From Planctomycetaceae bacterium (GTDB taxonomy: Bacteria > Planctomycetota > Planctomycetia > Pirellulales > Thermoguttaceae), in NCBI GenBank assembly GCA_009776995.1, contig WRMR01000274.1:1-6908 (forward strand): a stretch of 6,908 bases of DNA. The letters run 5' to 3'. The position numbers were made by a program, and so were the translations under genes. The notes below the pieces were generated by a model. That model saw only the letters and a list, made by a program, of their open reading frames with translations. It did no database searches and had not been told where the DNA came from. Shown one piece after another: positions 1 through 5,352 of the stretch (the stretch's first letter is position 1; each line of letters begins with the position of its first letter).

Positions 1-1196
1 CCATGAAAGGTCCGGACGGGATCAGTTATCTCAACATGGTGCCGGATTTTGCGAACCATTGGGAGCTTGCCGTTGCGGTCTTCCTCATGCCGATTGCGGT
101 TCAGTGGTGGGCCGTCTGGTATCCCGGTGCCGAACCCGGCGGCGGCAGTTTCATTGCCCAGCGCATGCTGGCTTCCAAATCGGAAAAAGACTCGCTCGGC
201 GGAGTGCTCTTTTTCAACGTGGCCCATTACGTGTTGCGTCCCTGGCCCTGGATTCTCGTGGCACTGGCCTCGCTGGTCGTTTTTCCGAACCTTGATTCCA
301 TCAAGGAAGCGTTTCCCCATCTCAAGGACAATTTGGTCGGACATGACATCGCCTATCCGGCCATGATGAAATTCCTCCCGGCCGGGTTTTTCGGTTTGAT
401 GATCGCGAGTTTCATTTGCGCGAAGTCATCAACATTCCTGACACTTCTGAACTGGGGGGCGTCCTACTGCGTCCATGATTTTTACCGGCTTTTCGTTGCG
501 CCGGGCAAGTCGGAAAAACATTACGTCCTGGCCGGTCGTATTGCAACGTTGTTACTTTTTCTCTGTGCCGGTGCTATCGCCTACGTACTCGAATCGGCCC
601 AGGAAGGGTTCAATCTCCTGCTCCAGATCGGTGCCGGAACGGGTTTGCTTTATCTCATCCGGTGGTTCTGGTGGCGGATTAACGCCTGGTGCGAACTGGT
701 TGCAATGGTCGCTTCGTTTCTCGTTTCGGCGACTTTCATTCTCGGCGACAGGATGGCCTGGTGGTGTGCCAATGCCGAAAAAGCCCAAAAATTACTTGAA
801 TCGAGTGGGCTTGAAGTGTTGATACTCAACACGCATCATCGTCTCCTGCTCACCGTGGCCATCACGACCGTCGCGTGGATCATGGCCGCATACCTTGCCC
901 CGAAAACCGACATGAACACGCTCATTGAGTTTTACAAAAAAGTACGCCCCGGAGGTCCCGGCTGGGAACCTGTTCGCAAAGCCGCCGGTTTGAGCATTGA
1001 GGAGGTGCGGGACCCTGAAGACAACTTCCCGATGGCCTTGGTCGGTTGGACCTGCGGTTGCGCGATGATCTGGTCGAGTCTGTTCCTGGTCGGCAACATC
1101 CTGTACGGACGAACCACCTTCGCCATTCTCTGCGGCGTGGTTTTTGCCGTCAGCAGTACCGTTGTCATCCGCATTGTCAACAAACTTTGGAAGTAA
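1..1196 (+). CDS. Sodium:solute symporter family protein, 5' end cut by the window
   Basis: Inner-membrane transporter of the SSS family (LeuT fold), which couples Na+ entry to uptake of a small solute. The visible 397 residues are the C-terminal part; family members have about 500-650, and the Met codon at position 3 is probably internal. About nine hydrophobic segments are visible, roughly at residues 20-40, 75-95, 120-150, 174-197, 203-226, 227-248, 280-300, 345-370 and 371-392. Family signatures seen are YPGAEPGGGSFIAQRM (residues 41-56), the helix with KSSTFLT at 141-147 whose Ser/Thr positions correspond to the Na2 sodium site of the family, and the aromatic run IRWFWWRINAW (about 219-229). 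This variant is frequent in Planctomycetes, Lentisphaerae and Bacteroidetes, often beside sugar or sulfatase loci. The substrate (sugar, sialic acid, inositol or other) cannot be told. The ceramidase-like gene follows 145 bp downstream on the same strand. The family call is secure. Confidence 0.93.
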   Translation, partial: MKGPDGISYLNMVPDFANHWELAVAVFLMPIAVQWWAVWYPGAEPGGGSFIAQRMLASKSEKDSLGGVLFFNVAHYVLRPWPWILVALASLVVFPNLDSIKEAFPHLKDNLVGHDIAYPAMMKFLPAGFFGLMIASFICAKSSTFLTLLNWGASYCVHDFYRLFVAPGKSEKHYVLAGRIATLLLFLCAGAIAYVLESAQEGFNLLLQIGAGTGLLYLIRWFWWRINAWCELVAMVASFLVSATFILGDRMAWWCANAEKAQKLLESSGLEVLILNTHHRLLLTVAITTVAWIMAAYLAPKTDMNTLIEFYKKVRPGGPGWEPVRKAAGLSIEEVRDPEDNFPMALVGWTCGCAMIWSSLFLVGNILYGRTTFAILCGVVFAVSSTVVIRIVNKLWK

Positions 1197-1249
1197 ATTC
1201 CAAGGATCATCCTGACTGCGAACGTTTGACCCGGCTTCCCAAAGTGAAT

Positions 1250-1266
1250 CAAGTCGATTAGACTTG
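1250..1266 (+). repeat. Short inverted repeat between symporter and ceramidase-like gene
   Basis: CAAGTC and GACTTG form a perfect 6-bp stem around the 5-nt loop GATTA, followed by TTT. It lies 54 nt after the symporter stop. As a terminator it would be weak, with a short stem and only three T. It may be a partial terminator or an mRNA-end structure, or chance. Confidence 0.3.
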
Positions 1267-1341
1267 TTTGGAAACATTGGGTCCGGCAGAGTGGCAGTCA
1301 GACCCGACCGTTTTTTTCAACAGTCCCTTGGAGAAAAATTG

Positions 1342-2784
1342 ATGCTCGGATTCCAATTCCTGATTGTTGGCCTGGTCGCGTTTTCCGTGGTTTCGACCAT
1401 TTTCCATGCCACCGAACCGCAACCGCTCCAGGCCGGTACGGCAATGATTGACATCACGCCGAAAACATTTCCCGTCGTTGTCAACGGGGATTTTTTTCCA
1501 CAGTACGTTGAAACCGTGCAAGACCCGCTCCATGTACGCTGCCTTGTCCTCAGCGACGGCGACATGCAAATCGCTCTGGTGGTGATCGATACCTGTGTCA
1601 TTCCATTCGATTTTTGCGAGCGAATGAAGGAGGAAATTGTTGCCAAAACAGGCATTCCCAAGAACCGGATCATGATCTCCTCGACGCATTGTCATTCCGC
1701 GCCCTCATTGGCTGACGTCCATGCCTCCGAAGCCGATCACCCGTACATGGATTTTCTGCCCGGCCAGGTTGCCGATGCGGTCGTCGAAGCGAAGAAGAAT
1801 CTCACTCCTGTCAAGGTCGGCTGGGCGGTCGGCAATGACCCGAACAACGTCTATTGCCGGCGATTCCTGATGAAAGAGGGAACCGCCATGACGAATCCGT
1901 TCAGCGGCAAAACAAACGACCGGGCCATGATGAATCCCGGTTTCAGCAACCCCGACATGATCGCCCGAACGGGTCCGGTTGATACGGCTGTCTCGGTGCT
2001 TTCGTTTGTCACGCCCGATGGCAAGCCGGTCGCGGTTTTTGCAAACTACTCGACGCATTATGCCGGGGTCAGGGAAGGTGTTCTCTCCGGCGATTATTTC
2101 GGCGTCTTTTCGCAACAGATCAAGGAGATGATCACCGAAAAAGTCGGTCGGGAAAACATGTCCGTGCAATTCGTCGGCATGATGTCCAACGGAACCAGCG
2201 GCGACGCGAACTGCATTGACTTCCTGAACCCGGACAGACGTTTTGATTATCTGAGCGTCGGTCGGGATACTGCGCAGGCTGCGATGACCGTTTGGCCGAA
2301 CATCGAATACTTCGACCGGGTTCCGCTTGAGATGGCCGAAAAACGCATCACGATTGCCAATCGGGTGCCGACGCTGGAGGAAGTGCGGGTGGCCAGGGAA
2401 CATCTTGACAATCTTCCCGGCGGCATGATGCAAAGCGTAGCAGACATCTATGCCATGAATGTTGCCGGAATGGCCGATTGGCCGAAAAGTTCGGAAGTTG
2501 TTATGCAGGCGATACGGATTGGCGAACTCGGCATCACGGCTTTGCCCGGCGAGATCTATGGGAGTACCGGTCTGGAAATCAAAGCCCGGAGTCCTTTCCT
2601 GCCGACCATCAACATCGGTCTGGCAAACGGAAATTTTGGTTACGTTCCGCCGCAGGAGCAACACGCGCTCGGCGGTTACACCACCTGGCGCACGAGATAT
2701 TCCTGCCTCGAAGCCGACGCGGAACCGATCATCAAGGCAACGGCGATTGAACTGCTCAAGTCGCTCGACGATGGCAGGGTTTGA
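1342..2784 (+). CDS. Secreted neutral/alkaline ceramidase-family protein
   Basis: A zinc amidohydrolase-like protein of the neutral/alkaline non-lysosomal ceramidase family (N-terminal domain type), 480 residues. The ATG at 1342 is chosen because GGAG lies 8 nt before it and the protein then opens with a signal-peptide-like stretch (MLGFQFLIVGLVAFSVVSTIF, mature part from about HATEP). The longer TTG start at 1264 would bury that signal. Ligands expected from the Pseudomonas enzyme are all visible: H116 in STHCHS, H239 in NYSTHYA, E404 in PGEIYG and Y446 in GGYTTW. The segment around N283-N290 (NGTSGDAN) sits where the catalytic-serine motif of true ceramidases lies, but the Ser-Pro-Asn form is absent. 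The C-terminal immunoglobulin-like domain of longer ceramidases is missing, as is usual in the short PVC members. Probably exported to periplasm or surface. Family call firm; ceramide as the substrate is doubtful. Confidence 0.9.
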   Translation: MLGFQFLIVGLVAFSVVSTIFHATEPQPLQAGTAMIDITPKTFPVVVNGDFFPQYVETVQDPLHVRCLVLSDGDMQIALVVIDTCVIPFDFCERMKEEIVAKTGIPKNRIMISSTHCHSAPSLADVHASEADHPYMDFLPGQVADAVVEAKKNLTPVKVGWAVGNDPNNVYCRRFLMKEGTAMTNPFSGKTNDRAMMNPGFSNPDMIARTGPVDTAVSVLSFVTPDGKPVAVFANYSTHYAGVREGVLSGDYFGVFSQQIKEMITEKVGRENMSVQFVGMMSNGTSGDANCIDFLNPDRRFDYLSVGRDTAQAAMTVWPNIEYFDRVPLEMAEKRITIANRVPTLEEVRVAREHLDNLPGGMMQSVADIYAMNVAGMADWPKSSEVVMQAIRIGELGITALPGEIYGSTGLEIKARSPFLPTINIGLANGNFGYVPPQEQHALGGYTTWRTRYSCLEADAEPIIKATAIELLKSLDDGRV

Positions 2785-2790
2785 TCAATG

Positions 2791-2808
2791 ACAGGGTGTT
2801 CACACTGT
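2791..2808. repeat. Imperfect 18-bp palindrome after the ceramidase-like gene
   Basis: ACAG-G-GTG-TT-CAC-A-CTGT is a dyad with one mismatched pair, 6 bp after the stop codon. The 2-nt loop and the absence of a T-run directly after it argue against an intrinsic terminator. It could be a protein-binding dyad or chance. Confidence 0.25.
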
Positions 2809-2876
2809 GACTGCTCTCGCTTTGCCATGCTGTTTTTATTCACGATACGGATTCGCACCATTTTTTTTACGAAACT

Positions 2877-2904
2877 TTGACTTGGAGCTTGTTCAAAATA
2901 ACGT
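2877..2904 (+). promoter_or_regulatory. Weak candidate promoter for the aminotransferase gene
   Basis: TTGACT (2877-2882) is a good -35 match. With 16-bp spacing the -10 would be TAACGT (2899-2904), which matches only three of six consensus positions. If used, the compound hairpin at 2912-2976 would lie in the 5' untranslated leader. Low certainty. Confidence 0.25.
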
Positions 2905-2911
2905 GAAGATT

Positions 2912-2976
2912 TCCATCAGAGCCGCGAGAATCAACGAGCGGAACAACCGTTCCGTTACTGTCGCAGCTCTGATGGA
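2912..2976 (+). repeat. Compound three-tier hairpin in the leader of the aminotransferase gene
   Basis: An 11-bp perfect outer stem (2912-2922 with 2966-2976; CCATCAGAGC against GCTCTGATGG plus a T-A pair) is followed, after one C-A mismatch, by a 4-bp stem (GCGA 2924-2927 with TCGC 2961-2964). After an asymmetric internal loop (9 nt and 4 nt) comes an 8-bp apical stem (AGCGGAAC 2937-2944 with GTTCCGTT 2949-2956, one G-U pair) closed by the tetraloop AACC. No T-run follows on either strand, so it is not an intrinsic terminator. It ends 47 nt before the aminotransferase start. It may be a structured mRNA leader, a small RNA or a palindromic repeat element. The structure is directly visible; the function is unknown. 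Confidence 0.7.
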
Positions 2977-3023
2977 TCGAACAGCTGATTTTGGAGTGAA
3001 CTCTTAACCAACCGGAGAACATC

Positions 3024-4289
3024 ATGTCTGATCAAAAAATCGCCCTGGAAGGCGGCACACGAGTTTGGAACGAAAGTTTCCCAATGTGGCCGTCGTTTGA
3101 GGAAGCAACCATTCAAAAAGCGATGGAACCGTTGCGCAGCGGCAGAGTCAATTACTGGACCGGCCCCGTTGGACAGGAATTTGAAAAAGCCTGGGCAAAG
3201 TGGAACGGCTCGAAACACGCCATCAGCGTGACCAACGGTACGGCGGCACTGCATGTCGCTTTGGCTTCATTGGGGATTGGCCCCGGCGATGAAATCATTT
3301 GCCCTTCGTATTCGTTCATCGCGTCGTCGTTCTGTGCCATGCAGGCAGGGGCGTTGCCCGTGTTTGCCGACGTGAGAACCGATCATCTGATCGACCCCGC
3401 CGACATCGAAAGCAAAATCACCGACAGAACCAAGGCGATCCTCGTTGTCCATCTTTACGGCGTCGTCGCCGACATGGACCCGATTCTTGCCATTGCAAGG
3501 AAACACAATCTCAAGGTGGTCGAGGACTGCGCTCAGTGTTTCGGCGGCGTTTACAAGGGCAAAAAGGCGGGAACCATCGGCGACGCCGGGTGTTTCAGTC
3601 TCTGCCAGAGCAAGCATTTTACGACCGGCGGCGAAGGCGGCATGGTCGTCACCGACGACGAGAATCTCGCCTGGGAATGCCGCTCGTTCCGCGACCACGG
3701 CTACGACGTCAAGGAACGCCTCAACCTGCTCGAAATGGAAGGCAAGCTGATGTACATTCACAAACGGGTCGGTTTCAACTTCCGCATGACGGAGATGCAA
3801 TCACAAATCGGTCTCTGTGAACTGGCCCGGTTCGATTCCTGGAATCTCAAAAACCGCATCCGCAACGGCAGGATGCTGCTCGAAGCCCTCGGAAAACATC
3901 CCGTCGTTCTGCACGCACCGGTTGACACGGAAGATCGGCAGAACGCATATTGGTGGGCACCGTTCGTCCTCGACCTTGACAAGCTGAGTTGCGACGTCAA
4001 GACGTTCATCGCGGCGGTCGGTGCGGAAGGCGTCCCGGTCTATGGTGTGCTTTGGCCGGAAATGTACAAGGAGCGTGCTTATACGGAACGCAACGGATTC
4101 GGAACGGCAAACTATCCCTTCGACGACCCGAACGCCCGAAAGATCGATTATTCAAAGATCGAGTGCAAAACGGCCAAGTGGATGACCGACCGGACGATGT
4201 GCTTCTTCACGCACCCTGTTTACGAGGAAAGGCATATCCAGGCGTGTATCGACGCCTTCCACAAGGTCGCTGAACGGTATGGACAATGA
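3024..4289 (+). CDS. DegT/DnrJ/EryC1/StrS family PLP-dependent aminotransferase
   Basis: Cytoplasmic fold-type I PLP enzyme of the sugar aminotransferase (DegT) family, 421 residues, slightly above the usual 370-410. The ATG is preceded by GGAG with 6-nt spacing. The N-terminal substrate/dimer region contains VTNGTAALHVAL (cofactor phosphate-binding region). D168 in VEDCAQ is the aspartate that pairs with the pyridine nitrogen, and K197 in CQSKHFTTGGEGG is the Schiff-base lysine. The C-terminal half contains RMTEMQSQIGL and ends with the family's THPVYEERHIQACIDAF stretch. Such enzymes transfer an amino group, usually from glutamate or glutamine, to a keto-sugar or keto-cyclitol. The opening (ALEGGTRVW) and the insertion near GFGTANYPFDD recall members of the scyllo-inosose/AHBA-synthase-like branch rather than the nucleotide-sugar perosamine branch; this is an impression only. 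No sugar dehydratase or glycosyltransferase lies nearby, which argues against a simple O-antigen locus. Family call secure; substrate unknown. Confidence 0.93.
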   Translation: MSDQKIALEGGTRVWNESFPMWPSFEEATIQKAMEPLRSGRVNYWTGPVGQEFEKAWAKWNGSKHAISVTNGTAALHVALASLGIGPGDEIICPSYSFIASSFCAMQAGALPVFADVRTDHLIDPADIESKITDRTKAILVVHLYGVVADMDPILAIARKHNLKVVEDCAQCFGGVYKGKKAGTIGDAGCFSLCQSKHFTTGGEGGMVVTDDENLAWECRSFRDHGYDVKERLNLLEMEGKLMYIHKRVGFNFRMTEMQSQIGLCELARFDSWNLKNRIRNGRMLLEALGKHPVVLHAPVDTEDRQNAYWWAPFVLDLDKLSCDVKTFIAAVGAEGVPVYGVLWPEMYKERAYTERNGFGTANYPFDDPNARKIDYSKIECKTAKWMTDRTMCFFTHPVYEERHIQACIDAFHKVAERYGQ

Positions 4290-4320
4290 TGCCGGGTTCA
4301 TGGCTCATGTGTGAATTTGG

Positions 4321-4334
4321 AGTTCAAAGTTCAA
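4321..4334. repeat. Tandem heptamer AGTTCAA x2
   Basis: Two adjacent copies of AGTTCAA lie in the 50-bp gap between the convergent aminotransferase gene and the - strand operon. No hairpin terminator is visible in this gap for either direction. It may be a small slippage repeat with no function. Confidence 0.4.
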
Positions 4335-4339
4335 AATGT

Positions 4340-4708
4340 TTACTGTTCCTCGAACGGCGTGTCGGAAGTTTCGATGGTCATTCCGCCGTCGCTCAGGCGG
4401 ATGAATTTGCCGGTGCCGGAAACGCCGTATTCTTCCCGGCCAAGTCGTTCAACTCTTCCCGTGCCTCCGTCGTCATGAGTCAGGGAAATCAAGCCGCCCC
4501 ATAGCGATTTGAAGACTTTACGATCCCATTGTTTCCCCGTTTTCCCGCTTTTCCATTGACCATCGGCAAAGACGAGAATTTCATCTTCTTCCAGAATCGG
4601 AGCAGAGCCTTCATCAAGGCCGGGAACCGATTCCGGACGCGCGCCAAGCACGGAAATTTTGCGGGCTTCCTGTCGCACTTCGTTCTCGGTTGCTGTTTTT
4701 TGATTCAC
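4340..4708 (-). CDS. Unrecognised 122-residue protein, second gene of the BlaI operon
   Basis: I do not recognise this protein. It begins with GTG at 4708, 14 nt after the blaI stop codon, with GGGA 5 nt before the start, so it is very probably translated from the blaI message and possibly coupled to it. The first 45 or so residues are charged and likely flexible (many Glu, Arg, Lys). From about residue 46 a compact glycine- and aromatic-containing part follows (ILVFADGQW, GKQWDRKVFKSLWGGLISL, EYGVSGTGKFIRLSDGG) that looks like a small beta-rich domain. The tail is acidic (ETSDTPFEEQ). There is no signal peptide, membrane segment, HExxH or penicillin-binding motif, so it is not a BlaR1/MecR1 sensor. 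Codon choice resembles its neighbours, which supports a real gene. An in-frame extension upstream would overlap blaI and lacks a good start. It could be an effector or partner of the repressor, or the regulated output gene. Confidence 0.6.
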   Translation of the reverse strand: MNQKTATENEVRQEARKISVLGARPESVPGLDEGSAPILEEDEILVFADGQWKSGKTGKQWDRKVFKSLWGGLISLTHDDGGTGRVERLGREEYGVSGTGKFIRLSDGGMTIETSDTPFEEQ

Positions 4709-4722
4709 TTTGTTCCCGGATG

Positions 4723-5130
4723 CTATTTTCGCGAATCGTTCTCGTCGGGAATCGTGTCGAGCAGTTCCCGGAGTTTGGCCGCTTGTTCCGACGTCAAACG
4801 ACGGTCCTTGACGAAATGCACGAGCAGTTCCGATGTGTCGCCGTCGAACACGCGTTCGAGGAACGACTGTCCGTGCGCGGCGATGCACACCTCGCGCGAA
4901 ACTCGCGGAGTATAGACCATCATCGGGTACTCGCGTTTTTGCCCCTGCTGTTTCCCGGCGTGCAAAATTCCCTTGTCCGCGAGCCGCGTCAGCAAGGTCC
5001 GCACCGTGTTGGGACTCCATCCCGTGTCCGGCGTGACCTCCGCAATGACATCATTGCCCGTGACACGCCCCAGTTTCCAGACGACGTGCATGACCTTCCA
5101 CTCCGCATCCGAAATTCTTATTTCCGACAC
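4723..5130 (-). CDS. blaI: BlaI/MecI/CopY-family transcriptional repressor
   Basis: A 135-residue winged-helix repressor that binds dyad operators as a dimer. The GTG at 5130 is preferred: AGGAG lies 7 nt before it, and the protein then opens exactly as family members do (VSEIRISDAEWKVMHVVW). The upstream ATG at 5187 lies inside the -10 box of the promoter, so it cannot be used. The DNA-binding domain spans residues 5-75, with the recognition helix in SPNTVRTLLTRLADKGIL (39-56). The C-terminal dimerisation part holds ELLVHFVKDRRLTSEQAAKLRELLD. In MecI/BlaI this region contains the Asn-Phe bond cut on induction; here the matching pair appears to be His105-Phe106. Family members control beta-lactamase, copper or cell-envelope genes. 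No M56 sensor protease or beta-lactamase is present in the window, so the inducer is unknown. The operator over its own promoter suggests autorepression. The symbol denotes family, not proven function. Confidence 0.92.
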   Translation of the reverse strand: MSEIRISDAEWKVMHVVWKLGRVTGNDVIAEVTPDTGWSPNTVRTLLTRLADKGILHAGKQQGQKREYPMMVYTPRVSREVCIAAHGQSFLERVFDGDTSELLVHFVKDRRLTSEQAAKLRELLDTIPDENDSRK

Positions 5131-5164
5131 AATCAATCTCCTGTGACCGGCAACTCTCTTGTTA

Positions 5165-5180
5165 AACGACATGTGTAGTT
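5165..5180. promoter_or_regulatory. BlaI/MecI-type operator dyad
   Basis: On the - strand this reads AACTACA-CA-TGTCGTT, a 7-2-7 dyad with one mismatched pair and an ACA-NN-TGT core. That core and spacing match the architecture known for MecI/BlaI operators (TACTACA-NN-TGTAGTA-like). It lies immediately downstream of the -10 box and covers the predicted transcription start of blaI, an ideal place for repression. That it is bound by the adjacent repressor is inference. Confidence 0.7.
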
Positions 5181-5194
5181 CAATCATAAACTAC
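5175..5194. repeat. Overlapping 6-8-6 inverted repeat enclosing the blaI -10 box
   Basis: GTAGTT (5175-5180) and AACTAC (5189-5194) are perfect inverted copies separated by 8 bp that contain the -10 hexamer. GTAGTT is also one arm of the 5165-5180 dyad, so the site has three half-sites. This could be a second, overlapping repressor position. Confidence 0.55.
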
Positions 5195-5211
5195 GGCAGT
5201 AATTCAGTCAA
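5183..5211 (-). promoter_or_regulatory. Sigma70-type promoter of the blaI operon
   Basis: Reading on the - strand: TTGACT (5211-5206, five of six consensus), a 17-bp spacer, then TATGAT (5188-5183, five of six). Transcription should start near 5176, giving a leader of about 46 nt before the GTG start at 5130. It is the clearest promoter in the window, and its -10 is enclosed by repressor half-sites. Confidence 0.8.
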
Positions 5212-5254
5212 GAGCAAAAATGAAAAAATGCTGTTTCCTGAATCAGGCGATTTA

Positions 5255-5263
5255 TGTTAAAAT
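5255..5263 (+). promoter_or_regulatory. Extended -10 promoter for parA
   Basis: TG-T-TAAAAT is an extended -10 element; the hexamer matches TATAAT in five of six positions. The region 17 bp upstream (TTCCTG) is a poor -35, which an extended -10 can tolerate. The start would fall near 5270, inside the adjacent palindrome, leaving a leader of about 80 nt. Confidence 0.5.
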
Positions 5264-5281
5264 ACCAAACAAGTGTTTGGT
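5264..5281. repeat. 18-bp palindrome over the predicted parA transcription start
   Basis: ACCAAACA-AG-TGTTTGGT has perfect 8-bp arms and a 2-bp centre, and it abuts the extended -10 element. Position and symmetry suggest an operator for a dimeric regulator. It does not match the canonical parS core (TGTTTCACGTGAAACA), although the size is similar. The regulator could be ParA itself or an unlinked TetR-like protein; this is not readable from sequence. Confidence 0.65.
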
Positions 5282-5292
5282 TGCATTGCCCA

Positions 5293-5308
5293 AAAACCTG
5301 ACGGTTTT
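5293..5308 (+). promoter_or_regulatory. Small hairpin before a T-rich tract in the parA leader
   Basis: AAAACC-TGAC-GGTTTT forms a perfect 6-bp stem with a 4-nt loop and is followed by a T-rich stretch (5311-5325). The stem has only two G-C pairs, so termination or attenuation would be inefficient. An AAGG at 5335-5338 lies 14 nt before the parA start, farther than usual for a ribosome binding site. Confidence 0.3.
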
Positions 5309-5352
5309 CGTATTCTTTTTATTTTGACCACTTTAAGGTATTCACGTTTTCC

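Noticed and set aside
1279..1317. GGGTC...GACCC followed by a T7 tract as a terminator after the symporter gene
   Set aside because: The stem is only 5 bp with a 17-nt loop, and GACCG separates it from the T-run, so the geometry is poor.
1705..2664. 319-residue open frame on the - strand
   Set aside because: It lies antisense within the ceramidase-like gene, whose frame has clear family motifs. The - strand translation is rich in Arg and His with no recognisable domain, as expected of a shadow frame.
2912..2976. The compound hairpin as an intrinsic terminator of the ceramidase-like gene
   Set aside because: There is no T-run on either side, it contains large internal loops, and it lies 127 nt after the stop codon.
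2807..3007. 66-residue + strand open frame in the gap before the aminotransferase gene
   Set aside because: It needs a GTG without a convincing ribosome site, runs through the compound hairpin at 2912-2976, and its translation has no family features.
3299..3820. 173-residue + strand frame inside the aminotransferase gene
   Set aside because: It is an Arg-rich alternative-frame shadow of a gene with complete PLP-enzyme motifs.
4709..5020. Upstream extension of the 122-residue frame to a 226-residue protein
   Set aside because: The extension overlaps blaI on the same strand in another frame and has an Arg-rich, low-quality composition. The GTG at 4708 with GGGA before it fits an operon gene better.
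5131..5187. Longer N-terminus for the BlaI protein from ATG at 5187
   Set aside because: That ATG lies inside the -10 hexamer TATGAT, so it would be upstream of the transcript start. The GTG at 5130 has a good AGGAG and the family-typical N-terminus.
5264..5281. The palindrome as a canonical parS centromere site
   Set aside because: It differs from the TGTTTCACGTGAAACA core at the central positions. Only the TGTTT-like arm and the overall size are similar, so it is reported as an operator-like palindrome.
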